Shown here piece by piece: positions 17,912 through 25,456 of a stretch of 64,000 nucleotides of DNA. The position numbers and the translations under genes are program-made. The stretch comes from Chryseobacterium binzhouense (GTDB lineage Bacteria; Bacteroidota; Bacteroidia; Flavobacteriales; Weeksellaceae). The stretch's first letter is position 1. Every line of letters begins with the position of its first letter. The notes under the pieces were generated by a model. The model ran no database searches and was not told the origin of the DNA. It saw only the letters and a program-made list of their open reading frames with translations. The stretch covers positions 434,001-498,000 of the forward strand of contig NZ_VKOG01000001.1 of NCBI RefSeq assembly GCF_007474545.1, written 5' to 3'.

Positions 17912-19129
17912 ATGTCAAAAAATAAAATTATGAATTCAAAAGATTTACTTAAAATTGCCAATGAATTTGGTACACCGTTGTATGTATACAATGCAGACTC
18001 GATAAAAGCACAATACGAAACACTTTCTTCGTCATTTTTAAAACACACCAAGTTTTTTTATGCTGCCAAAGCTTTAACGAATATCAATATATTAAAGTAC
18101 ATCAAAAATTTAGGAGCTTCGTTGGATTGTGTATCCATCAATGAAGTAAAATTGGGTTTAAAGGCAGGATTTCCAAAAGAAAAAATTCTTTTCACGCCCA
18201 ACTGTGTAGATCTTGCTGAGATTGAAGAAGCGATGCAGTATGGCGTTCACATCAACATCGACAATATCTCTATTCTGGAGCAGTTCGGGAACAAATACGG
18301 AAATTCTTATCCGATTTTTGTCAGAATCAATCCGCATATTTATGCCGGTGGAAACCACAAAATTTCTACAGGACATATTGATTCAAAATTTGGTATTTCA
18401 ATTCACCAGATGCGTCATATTGAAAGAGTGATGAAATCAACCAATCTGAATGTAGAAGGGCTTCATATGCATACCGGAAGTGAGATTAAAGATCCGGAAG
18501 TTTTCATTCAGGCATTGGAAATTATGCTGGATCTGGCTGAACATTTTCCGAATCTGAAATATCTTGATATGGGAAGCGGATTCAAAATTCCTTATCAGGA
18601 CAGTGAAATGGAAACAGACGTAAAAACTTTAGGAAAGAAAGTAGAAAAAGTACTCTCCGAATATGCCAAAACAGCCGGAAGAAAATTTGAGCTATGGTTT
18701 GAGCCCGGAAAATTTTTGGTGGGAAAGAGCGGATATCTTCTGGTAAAAGCAAATGTTATCAAACAGACCACCGCAACCGTTTTTGTAGGAGTAAACTCAG
18801 GATTCAATCATCTGATCCGTCCTATGTTTTATGATTCTTACCATGAAATTGAGAATTTATCCAATCCGAAAGGGGCCGAAAGAATTTATACTGTTGTAGG
18901 AAATATTTGTGAAACCGATACTTTTGCATGGGACCGAAAACTGAATGAGGTAAGAGAAGGTGATATTCTGGCTTTCCATACTGCGGGAGCCTATGGTTTT
19001 GAGATGAGTTCTAATTTTAATTCAAGACTTAAGCCTGCGGAAGTTTTATTTTTGGATGACAAAGCACATTTAATCAGAAAAAGAGACGAGTTTGAAGACT
19101 TACTGAGAAATCAGATTGAAGTCTTATAA
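17912..19129 (+). CDS. lysA: Diaminopimelate decarboxylase
   Basis: A PLP-dependent alanine-racemase-fold enzyme that decarboxylates meso-diaminopimelate to lysine, the last step of lysine synthesis. The PLP lysine is K53 in FYAAKALTN. Other signatures are GHIDSKFGI, the HMHTGSEI loop, GSGFKIP, FEPGKFLVG and the substrate-binding CETDTFAWDR near the C-terminus. Length (about 400) is normal. Two in-frame ATGs are possible, 17912 and 17930 (MNSKDLL). The first sits directly on the T-run of the attenuator, so initiation at 17930 is quite possible. It appears monocistronic, with a strong terminator after it. Confidence 0.93.
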   Translation: MSKNKIMNSKDLLKIANEFGTPLYVYNADSIKAQYETLSSSFLKHTKFFYAAKALTNINILKYIKNLGASLDCVSINEVKLGLKAGFPKEKILFTPNCVDLAEIEEAMQYGVHINIDNISILEQFGNKYGNSYPIFVRINPHIYAGGNHKISTGHIDSKFGISIHQMRHIERVMKSTNLNVEGLHMHTGSEIKDPEVFIQALEIMLDLAEHFPNLKYLDMGSGFKIPYQDSEMETDVKTLGKKVEKVLSEYAKTAGRKFELWFEPGKFLVGKSGYLLVKANVIKQTTATVFVGVNSGFNHLIRPMFYDSYHEIENLSNPKGAERIYTVVGNICETDTFAWDRKLNEVREGDILAFHTAGAYGFEMSSNFNSRLKPAEVLFLDDKAHLIRKRDEFEDLLRNQIEVL

Positions 19130-19150
19130 CTTAAACTTAAATAAAAAAAG

Positions 19151-19185
19151 GAAACTTCACTTTTGTCGTGGAGTTTCTTTTTTTT
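19151..19185 (+). terminator. Intrinsic terminator after lysA
   Basis: Stem gaaacttcac (19151-19160) with gtggagtttc (19168-19177), 10 bp with one G-U pair, followed by a run of eight T. Confidence 0.9.
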
Positions 19186-19259
19186 GGCTCAATTTTTACT
19201 GTGAAATTTAATGATTAGCTTTTATGTAATACAGCTCTATTAATTCTAAAATTACGCAC

Positions 19260-19742
19260 ATGAAAACATTAACATTTTTACTAGCCTTAATCACTGCCAA
19301 TCTTACTTATTCTCAGGTTTTAGATGAAAGAGACGATTCTTTTATGATGGAAAATAATAAAAATTTGCTGAAAATTGATATCAAAGAACCTTTCATGCAG
19401 GTTGCCATAAAAGGATGTTCCGATTTCAAACCGGCGAGTTTTGAAGGTGGAGCAGCCGCATACAAAGAGATATTGAGAAAATACATGTATACATTTCTGA
19501 ATTCCGATTTTTATACATTAACGGGCGATTTTACTTTTACACTTACTATTGATGCGATGGGCAAAGTGATTGATATTGCAGGAGATCCAAAGGTGCTGAA
19601 CAGTGAAATTTTTTTTGATGACATGCAATATGTTGTAAGAAGAATTAAAACAAATTGGACACCCGCAATGTGTAACGGAGAACCTGTAAAATCTGAAATG
19701 AAATTAAAAATGAATTTCTCATCTTTGTCATCTGATATGTAA
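19260..19742 (+). CDS. Small secreted TonB-C-like protein (paralogue 1 of 3)
   Basis: 160 residues with a signal peptide (MKTLTFLLALITANLTYSQ). The mature part has the pattern of a TonB C-terminal-like domain: a FEGGAAAYKEIL opening, the strand block GDFTFTLTIDAMGKVIDI and the NWTPAMCNGEPVKS turn equivalent to the W-P-A-x-x-N-G-x-P motif of TonB proteins. It lacks the inner-membrane anchor and proline-rich spacer, so it is not an energy transducer of the usual form. Two related genes follow on the same strand, the next 2 nt downstream. Function unknown. Confidence 0.72.
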   Translation: MKTLTFLLALITANLTYSQVLDERDDSFMMENNKNLLKIDIKEPFMQVAIKGCSDFKPASFEGGAAAYKEILRKYMYTFLNSDFYTLTGDFTFTLTIDAMGKVIDIAGDPKVLNSEIFFDDMQYVVRRIKTNWTPAMCNGEPVKSEMKLKMNFSSLSSDM

Positions 19743-19744
19743 AG

Positions 19745-20158
19745 ATGATAAAGTACTTTGTGATGATATGTTTTCTGTTAGGCTTTAAAAGTTATTCGCA
19801 GGAAACAAGGGTAGACTCTGAAAATTCTGTAACATATAAAAGTGCAGAGTTTCCGGGAGGTGACGGTGCATTTTCGAAAGAGTTTTTAAAAATGATTCAT
19901 GCATATATTGACTTGGGTTTGTATGCGGTGAACGGTAAATTTGTTTTCACGTTTGATGTTGATGAAAATGGAAAAGTAATCAATCTCAAAGTTTTACCTA
20001 AAGTTAAAAACAGTGAAATGTTCATAGAAGATATGCAGTTTGCAATGAAGAAAGTAAAGAAGAAATGGAAACCGGCTATCAGAAATGGGAAGCCTGTACT
20101 ATCACAAAAAATAATCAGTATTTATTTTACGTCAGATTATTTTGATCATGGAGATTAA
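19745..20158 (+). CDS. Small secreted TonB-C-like protein (paralogue 2 of 3)
   Basis: 137 residues. A signal peptide (MIKYFVMICFLLGFKSYSQ) precedes a TonB-C-like domain: SAEFPGGDGAFSKEFL, GKFVFTFDVDENGKVINLKV and KWKPAIRNGKPVLSQ. It is clearly related to the product of the gene ending 2 nt upstream, sharing the order EGG/PGG - strand block with GKVI - W-P-A-NG-P. The two are translationally coupled in all likelihood. The EFPGG motif is the same one seen in the TonB-C tail of the M56 protein at 57659-59092. Function unknown. Confidence 0.75.
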   Translation: MIKYFVMICFLLGFKSYSQETRVDSENSVTYKSAEFPGGDGAFSKEFLKMIHAYIDLGLYAVNGKFVFTFDVDENGKVINLKVLPKVKNSEMFIEDMQFAMKKVKKKWKPAIRNGKPVLSQKIISIYFTSDYFDHGD

Positions 20159-20225
20159 TCTTTTATCTTTTTAATAAAAAATCCTATTTTAGCTGTTGTT
20201 AATTTAGAATAGCTATTTTTTTGAT

Positions 20226-20915
20226 ATGAATAAATTTTTTGTTTTAGTTGGTCTGTCTATTACATCATTTTTTAATACTCAGGTTTTATATGATGATAAT
20301 ATTAAAGGATATGAAGGAGGCTCTGAACAGTTCTATGCTGATTTGAATGATGCTTTAGTTAAAAATGGTTTTGAAAAATGTAATAATAGGATGTCTGAAA
20401 TGTTTGTGGCAAAAGTTGAAATTATCGAAGGTATTGCTAGAATAAACAACAAGAATATTCTAGATGATTGCGCAACACAATGGTTTATTAAAGGATTTAA
20501 TAATATCAATAAATTAAAAAAATGGAGGTATGCAGATGGAAATTTAAATAAATTTTCTATAACATTTTATCCAATTGATTACGGAAAAAATTTTATGAAA
20601 GGCTATACTCCAGAAAAGCTTGTAAAAAATGCTGAGTTTCCCAGTGGAACGATTGCTTTTAGAAATGCACTATTTGAAAAATTAAGAAATCAGAATATTA
20701 ATCTTAAAGATTTACAAATTGTTGTCACTTTTACCATTAACAAAGAAGGAGATTTAAATAATATCATTGTAGAAAAACCACAAAATTTAGGATTAGATTT
20801 AAAAAGTAAAATTATCAAATCGATAGAACAAATTAATACGAAATGGAAACCGCAATCTTTTCGAAATATTCCAGTGTCCTCAAGATTCAGAATTCCAATA
20901 ACATTCAAAGGTTAA
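20226..20915 (+). CDS. Secreted TonB-C-like protein (paralogue 3 of 3, longer)
   Basis: 229 residues, starting with a probable signal peptide (MNKFFVLVGLSITSFFNTQ). Two related halves can be seen. The first (about 25-120) begins YEGGSEQFYADLNDAL. The second (about 135-229) begins AEFPSGTIAFRNALFEKL and continues with IVVTFTINKEGDLNNIIV and KWKPQSFRNIPVSSRFRIPI, the TonB-C-like pattern of the two preceding genes. It is 67 nt beyond the second paralogue. It may be a tandem-domain version of the same family. Function unknown. Confidence 0.72.
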   Translation: MNKFFVLVGLSITSFFNTQVLYDDNIKGYEGGSEQFYADLNDALVKNGFEKCNNRMSEMFVAKVEIIEGIARINNKNILDDCATQWFIKGFNNINKLKKWRYADGNLNKFSITFYPIDYGKNFMKGYTPEKLVKNAEFPSGTIAFRNALFEKLRNQNINLKDLQIVVTFTINKEGDLNNIIVEKPQNLGLDLKSKIIKSIEQINTKWKPQSFRNIPVSSRFRIPITFKG

Positions 20916-20951
20916 TTAAAAACACTCCTGACATTCTGTCACAATATTTTG

Positions 20952-20959
20952 TATCTTTG
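20952..20959 (+). promoter_or_regulatory. Promoter of miaB: -7 box TATCTTTG
   Basis: Exact TAnnTTTG match. A ctgaca at 20928-20933 resembles the -33 TTG element and is separated from the -7 box by 21 nt between CTG and TA, inside the usual range. The predicted 5' leader is about 85 nt. Confidence 0.55.
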
Positions 20960-21051
20960 CAAATTCAATAAGTTCAGAATTTAATATTTTGAGTTCAAAT
21001 CTTTATGTGTAGAACCTAGACGTTAAATTTTAAACCTTAAATAAGATTATC

Positions 21052-22491
21052 GTGCAGGAAAAATATATAGACGAAACAAAACAGGGAGAAGCTTTCGCCA
21101 TTGCGGAAAAAGCAGAAAACTCAAAGAAACTGTTCCTGGAGAGCTACGGTTGTCAGATGAATTTCTCTGACTCTGAAATTGTTGCATCCATACTTAATGA
21201 GCAGGGTTACAATACAACATTAAAGGTTGAAGAAGCAGACCTTATCCTTTTAAATACCTGTTCCATCCGTGAAAAAGCCGAGCAGACCGTAAGAATGCGT
21301 CTGTCTCAGTTCAAAAACCTGAAAAAAGAAAAGCCGAATATGACGGTTGGTGTTCTGGGCTGCATGGCAGAAAGATTAAAAACCAAATTCTTGGAAGAAG
21401 AACAGTTGGTGGATCTTGTGGTTGGTCCCGATGCATACAGAGATTTACCCAATCTTTTAAAAGAAACCGAAGACGGAAGAGATGCAATCAACGTAATTCT
21501 TTCGAAAGAAGAGACTTATGCAGATATCAATCCGGTTCGTTTGGGCGGAAATGGGGTTACAGCTTATGTAACTATTACAAGAGGCTGCGACAATATGTGT
21601 ACATTCTGCGTCGTTCCTTTCACGAGAGGGCGAGAAAGAAGCCGTGATCCGCATTCTATTCTTGATGAGTGCAAAAGCCTGTGGGAAAATGGGTATAAAG
21701 AAATTACCTTATTGGGGCAGAACGTAGATTCCTACCTTTGGTATGGAGGCGGTCCTAAAAAAGATTTTGCCAAAGCATCTGAAATGCAGAAAGCTACAGC
21801 TGTAAATTTTGCACAGTTGCTTGATCTGGTTGCGAAAGCCGTTCCTGAAATGAGAATCCGTTTCTCCACTTCCAATCCGCAGGATATGAGTCTGGATGTA
21901 TTCAGAATGATGGCAAAACACGATAATATCTGTAAATATGTTCACCTTCCGGTTCAGAGCGGAAGCAACAATATGCTGGAAGCCATGAACAGACAGCACA
22001 CCCGTGAAGAATACTTAGATTTAATTAAAAAAGCAAAAGAAATCGTTCCCGCAGTTGCTTTTTCTCAGGATATGATCGTTGGTTTCTGCAACGAAACAGA
22101 GGAAGATCATCAGGATACATTAAGCTTAATGAGAGAAGTGGAATATGACTACGGTTATATGTTCGCTTATTCAGAAAGACCGGGAACTCCTGCTCACAAA
22201 AAGATGGAAGACAATATTCCTGCGGACGTTAAACAGAGACGTTTGGCGGAAGTTATTGCTTTACAGGGAGAACTGTCCAGAAAAAGAATGAAATCTTATG
22301 TAGGAAGAGTTCACCAGATTTTAATTGAAGGAACTTCCAAAAAGAACGAAAACCAGTGGAAAGGAAGAAACTCCCAGAATGCGGTTTGCGTTTTCGATAA
22401 ACTGGAAGGGCAGAAAATTGGTGACATTGTGGACGTTTTTGTTTTTGATAATACACAAGGTACACTTTTAGGGGAAACGGTAAATAAATAA
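21052..22491 (+). CDS. miaB: tRNA-2-methylthio-N6-dimethylallyladenosine synthase MiaB
   Basis: A radical-SAM methylthiotransferase that adds a methylthio group to i6A37 of tRNAs reading UNN codons. The N-terminal UPF0004 domain holds the auxiliary-cluster cysteines C34 ([12 protein letters not shown]), C70 ([11 protein letters not shown]) and C104 (GCMAERLK). The radical-SAM CxxxCxxC is at 179-186 ([10 protein letters not shown]), followed by [12 protein letters not shown]-terminal TRAM domain includes [11 protein letters not shown] and GDIVDVFVF. Its 479 residues are normal. The frame starts at GTG 21052; no in-frame ATG precedes the conserved region, so GTG is the likely start. Confidence 0.95.
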   Translation: MQEKYIDETKQGEAFAIAEKAENSKKLFLESYGCQMNFSDSEIVASILNEQGYNTTLKVEEADLILLNTCSIREKAEQTVRMRLSQFKNLKKEKPNMTVGVLGCMAERLKTKFLEEEQLVDLVVGPDAYRDLPNLLKETEDGRDAINVILSKEETYADINPVRLGGNGVTAYVTITRGCDNMCTFCVVPFTRGRERSRDPHSILDECKSLWENGYKEITLLGQNVDSYLWYGGGPKKDFAKASEMQKATAVNFAQLLDLVAKAVPEMRIRFSTSNPQDMSLDVFRMMAKHDNICKYVHLPVQSGSNNMLEAMNRQHTREEYLDLIKKAKEIVPAVAFSQDMIVGFCNETEEDHQDTLSLMREVEYDYGYMFAYSERPGTPAHKKMEDNIPADVKQRRLAEVIALQGELSRKRMKSYVGRVHQILIEGTSKKNENQWKGRNSQNAVCVFDKLEGQKIGDIVDVFVFDNTQGTLLGETVNK

Positions 22492-22504
22492 TTTAAAATT
22501 TTTA

Positions 22505-22600
22505 TGGCAGCTTTATCCGCCCTCCGTTCCCGCTTTTTTGCTCGTCGTTCCTCCTCGCAAAAAGAGCTCCACTCAGGTCGGGCTGCGAAGTGAGGTTTCA
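22505..22600. repeat. GC-rich palindromic dispersed repeat (REP-like)
   Basis: A stretch unlike its AT-rich surroundings, with nested inverted repeats. Outer arms are gcagc (22507-22511) and gctgc (22582-22586); inner arms are gcttttttgc (22532-22541) and gcaaaaagagc (22557-22567) around ctcgtcgttcctcct. Sequences with the same layout (tttatccgc..., a tttttgc/gcaaaaa hairpin, then tccac... gggct) recur between genes in Flavobacteriia as I recall them. It sits between miaB and a truncated nuclease gene. Confidence 0.6.
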
Positions 22601-22619
22601 AAACAAGATTTATCGTTAA

Positions 22620-23081
22620 ATGAAAGATTTACAAAATACACCACTTTTAAATACGATTTCTGCATTATTAGAAAATGCCAGAAAGAGTGTTGTTGTTGCT
22701 GTAAATCAAACAATGGTTCTGACCTATTTTGAAATTGGAAAAACAATTGTAGAAGACGAGCAAAATGGAGAATACCGTGCAGAATACGGAAAAACGCTCC
22801 TAAAAGATTTGTCTTTACATCTTACGGAAAGATTTGGAAAAGGGTTCTCGGTAGAAAACCTTGATAGAATGCGATTTTTCTATAAAACTTATTCTGAACA
22901 AATTTCGTCAACACTGTTGACGAATTCTTCAAATACAATTTCCCAGACACTGTCTGTAAAATTCAATCTTTCATGGTCTCACTATTTAAAATTAATGAGA
23001 ATAAAAGACCCTAATGAAAGAAAATTCTACGAAATTGAAAGTTATAAAAATAACATAAACAAGATTTTATTAACATTTTAA
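22620..23081 (+). pseudogene. Truncated DUF1016/YhcG-type PD-(D/E)XK nuclease gene
   Basis: The 153-residue product matches the N-terminal domain of the DUF1016 family (YhcG): LLENARKSVVVAVNQTMVLTYFEIGKTIVEDEQNG, YGKTLLKDLSLHLTERFGKGFSVENLDRMRFFY, and SWSHYLKLMRIKDPNERKFYEIE. Full members are about 340-380 residues and carry a C-terminal PD-(D/E)XK nuclease domain. Here the frame departs right after the FYEIESYKNN position and stops (INKILLTF), and the nuclease half is absent. The next gene starts 9 nt later. It is best read as a remnant; a stand-alone DUF1016_N protein is possible but less likely. An adjacent palindromic repeat suggests a rearrangement site. Confidence 0.75.
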
Positions 23082-23090
23082 ACTCAGACA

Positions 23091-23522
23091 ATGGAAAAAT
23101 TTCATAAATATTGCCTAAGTGTATTGTTGGTAATAATCTGCAGCAATATTTCGGCACAAATTTCCAATGGAACAGCCGAAAGTGAAGACTGTAAACAGTT
23201 GTATGAACTTTATAACCGGATTTTAAATCAGGGTTGTGAAGATTTACAGGAAATTGGGGTAAAAGAAGATCTTGTGCATAAGATAACGATAAATCAAAAG
23301 CAGTACGCAATTGATATTATCGGTAAAATTTTTCCTAATAAACAAAAGAACAATTTTCATCAAAATATAACGAGAGCAGATTTTTCTGAAAAAGAAAAAC
23401 ACAGTCTTCTCCTGAAAAACTTTGAAAACAATAGTAGAGAAAATCTCTTCGCTGAAATTTTATATTTTAAAACCAAGGTTTCAAAAGTCAGAAATAAAGA
23501 TTATTTAGACGTTGTAAGTTAA
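23091..23522 (+). CDS. Small secreted protein of unknown function
   Basis: 143 residues. The N-terminus has a signal peptide (YCLSVLLVIICSNISAQ). The mature part has two cysteines close together (EDCKQLY, NQGCEDL), which could form a periplasmic disulphide, and a basic, helix-rich C-terminal half. No family recognised. It lies between the truncated nuclease gene and the sigma-54 activator. The small size and location beside a remnant leave some doubt that it is functional. Confidence 0.55.
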   Translation: MEKFHKYCLSVLLVIICSNISAQISNGTAESEDCKQLYELYNRILNQGCEDLQEIGVKEDLVHKITINQKQYAIDIIGKIFPNKQKNNFHQNITRADFSEKEKHSLLLKNFENNSRENLFAEILYFKTKVSKVRNKDYLDVVS

Positions 23523-23610
23523 ATTTAAATCCAATTATTTTTAAACTAACTAACAGATTTACACTTATTAATGTAAGTCATATTCAAATCAATAATCTAA
23601 AAATTTACTT

Positions 23611-24906
23611 ATGAGCAACGAGCTTCAAAATATAAAAAACCGTTTCGGAATTATCGGAAATTTTCCGGCATTGAATCGTGCATTAGAAAAATCTATACAA
23701 GTAGCACCTACCGATATTTCTGTTTTAGTAATCGGGGAAAGTGGAGTGGGGAAAGAATTTATTCCGAAAATCATCCATTCAGAATCTAAAAGAAAACATC
23801 AGCCTTATATTGTCGTTAATTGTGGTGCAATTCCGGAAGGAACGATTGATTCCGAATTGTTCGGACACGAAAAAGGGGCATTTACAGGAGCCACAGCAAC
23901 CAGAAAAGGTTATTTTGAAGTTGCTGATGGCGGAACGATCTTTCTGGATGAGGTAGGAGAACTTCCTTTGCAGACGCAGGTTCGTTTACTTCGAGTTTTG
24001 GAAAGCGGCGAATTTATGAAAGTAGGTTCTTCGCAGGTTCAGAAAACGAATGTAAGAATTGTTGCCGCAACGAACGTGAATATGATGAAGGCAATTCAGG
24101 ACGGAAGATTTCGTGAAGATTTGTTCTATCGTTTGAACACCGTTCAGATTGATATGCCTGCTTTGAGAGAGCGGAAAGGTGATATTCATCTGCTGTTCAG
24201 AAAATTTGCCATTGATTTTGCAGAAAAATACAGAATGCCTGAATTGGAGCTTGAGCCAAGCGCAGTTCATTATATCGAAAATTACACTTTTCCCGGAAAT
24301 GTACGCCAGCTGAGAAATTTGGTAGAACAAATGACCGTAGTGGAAAGAGAAAGAAAAATATCAGTAGAAAAACTGACAGAATATATTCCGATGGATGCCC
24401 ATCTTCCAATGGTTGTCAATCAGCCGAATACACAAAAGCAAAGTGATTTTGGAAGTGAAAGAGAAATTATGTACAAAATTCTCTTCGATATGAGAAACGA
24501 TATTAATGATCTGAAATCCTTAACTTCGGAACTGATTAAAAACAGGGGAAACTCGGATCTGAGTAATCAGGAAAAAAATCTTATCAACAGAATTTACACT
24601 TCAGAAACCCAACAGTCGGCAAATCCGAATTCTCTTTTGTTTTTTGAAAATAATAATAGCTCAGGACAAAATAATATTCAGAATCCTACAATTATATCTA
24701 ATTCCGATGATAATTTTGATGATTTTGAAGACGTGGAAATTGAAGACAATAAACCGGAATCTCTTTCACTACAGAATAATGAAAAAGATCTGATTGTGAA
24801 AGCTTTAGAAAAGCACAACGGAAGAAGAAACAGAGCAGCAGATGAACTGGGAATTTCTCAGAGAACGCTTTACCGTAAGATTAAACAGTATAATCTGGAA
24901 GATTAA
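23611..24906 (+). CDS. Sigma-54 interaction domain transcriptional activator (no receiver domain)
   Basis: An NtrC-family AAA+ activator of sigma-54 RNA polymerase. Walker A GESGVGKE is at 42-49, the sigma-54-contacting GAFTGA loop at 89-94 (SELFGHEKGAFTGATA), Walker B is GGTIFLDEVGEL, and the arginine-finger region FREDLFYRLNTV follows. A low-complexity linker leads to a C-terminal Fis-type HTH (NGRRNRAADELGISQRTLYRKIKQY). There is no N-terminal receiver or sensor domain: the AAA+ module starts almost at residue 1. It is therefore probably constitutive or controlled by abundance. It opens a run with lptE and the TPR/repeat gene (24-nt and 4-nt gaps), which suggests a link to the envelope. 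Confidence 0.92.
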   Translation: MSNELQNIKNRFGIIGNFPALNRALEKSIQVAPTDISVLVIGESGVGKEFIPKIIHSESKRKHQPYIVVNCGAIPEGTIDSELFGHEKGAFTGATATRKGYFEVADGGTIFLDEVGELPLQTQVRLLRVLESGEFMKVGSSQVQKTNVRIVAATNVNMMKAIQDGRFREDLFYRLNTVQIDMPALRERKGDIHLLFRKFAIDFAEKYRMPELELEPSAVHYIENYTFPGNVRQLRNLVEQMTVVERERKISVEKLTEYIPMDAHLPMVVNQPNTQKQSDFGSEREIMYKILFDMRNDINDLKSLTSELIKNRGNSDLSNQEKNLINRIYTSETQQSANPNSLLFFENNNSSGQNNIQNPTIISNSDDNFDDFEDVEIEDNKPESLSLQNNEKDLIVKALEKHNGRRNRAADELGISQRTLYRKIKQYNLED

Positions 24907-24930
24907 ATATTTAACCCGAAACACCAATAA

Positions 24931-25452
24931 ATGAATAAGCTCACAAATCTTTTTATTTTGATATTATCAGTAGGATTGCTCAATTCTTGCTATACATTTA
25001 CCGGCTCTTCTCTGAAAGATGAGAAAACAGTCCAGATCAATGAGTTTCCTAATAATGCAGCTTTAGTAAACCCAACACTTTCTCAGCAGTTTTCGACGGA
25101 TATTCAAAACAGATTCCTGCAGCGAACTACTTTGAAAGGAACAAAAACCAATCCGGATATTTTAATTGAAGGAGAGATTATAGATTATGCCATCACGCCG
25201 ACAACCATTAGTTCGTCAACACAGCAGACAAGCGCTGGAGCAATTCAACAGTCTCAGAATAAGCTTACGATCACTGTGAAAGTGCGTTACGAAAACAAAC
25301 TTCATCCTGATGTGAGCTTTGAAAGAAATTATTCTGATGAAGCCGTTTTCAACAGTGATTTGTCGCAGAGTCAGATTGAAACATCACAGGTAAGACTGGT
25401 AACAGAGAGAATTATTAATAAGATTTTTAACGATATTGTAGCTAATTGGTAA
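24931..25452 (+). CDS. lptE: LPS-assembly lipoprotein LptE
   Basis: A 173-residue outer-membrane lipoprotein with a signal sequence and lipobox (LLNSCYTFTGSS). The rest matches the Bacteroidota LptE family: KTVQINEFPNNAALVNPTLSQQFSTDIQNRFL..., NPDILIEGEIIDY, and VRLVTERIINKIFNDIVANW. LptE plugs the LptD barrel and helps insert LPS into the outer leaflet. It starts 24 nt after the sigma-54 activator and overlaps none of its neighbours; the next start codon is 4 nt after its stop. The position of an LPS-assembly gene behind a sigma-54-type regulator is conserved-looking for this group. Confidence 0.85.
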   Translation: MNKLTNLFILILSVGLLNSCYTFTGSSLKDEKTVQINEFPNNAALVNPTLSQQFSTDIQNRFLQRTTLKGTKTNPDILIEGEIIDYAITPTTISSSTQQTSAGAIQQSQNKLTITVKVRYENKLHPDVSFERNYSDEAVFNSDLSQSQIETSQVRLVTERIINKIFNDIVANW

Positions 25453-25456
25453 AGTG

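Noticed and set aside
23611-24906. NtrC-type response regulator with a receiver domain
   Set aside because: The AAA+ domain begins within the first 20 residues, so there is no space for a receiver domain, and no histidine kinase is adjacent.
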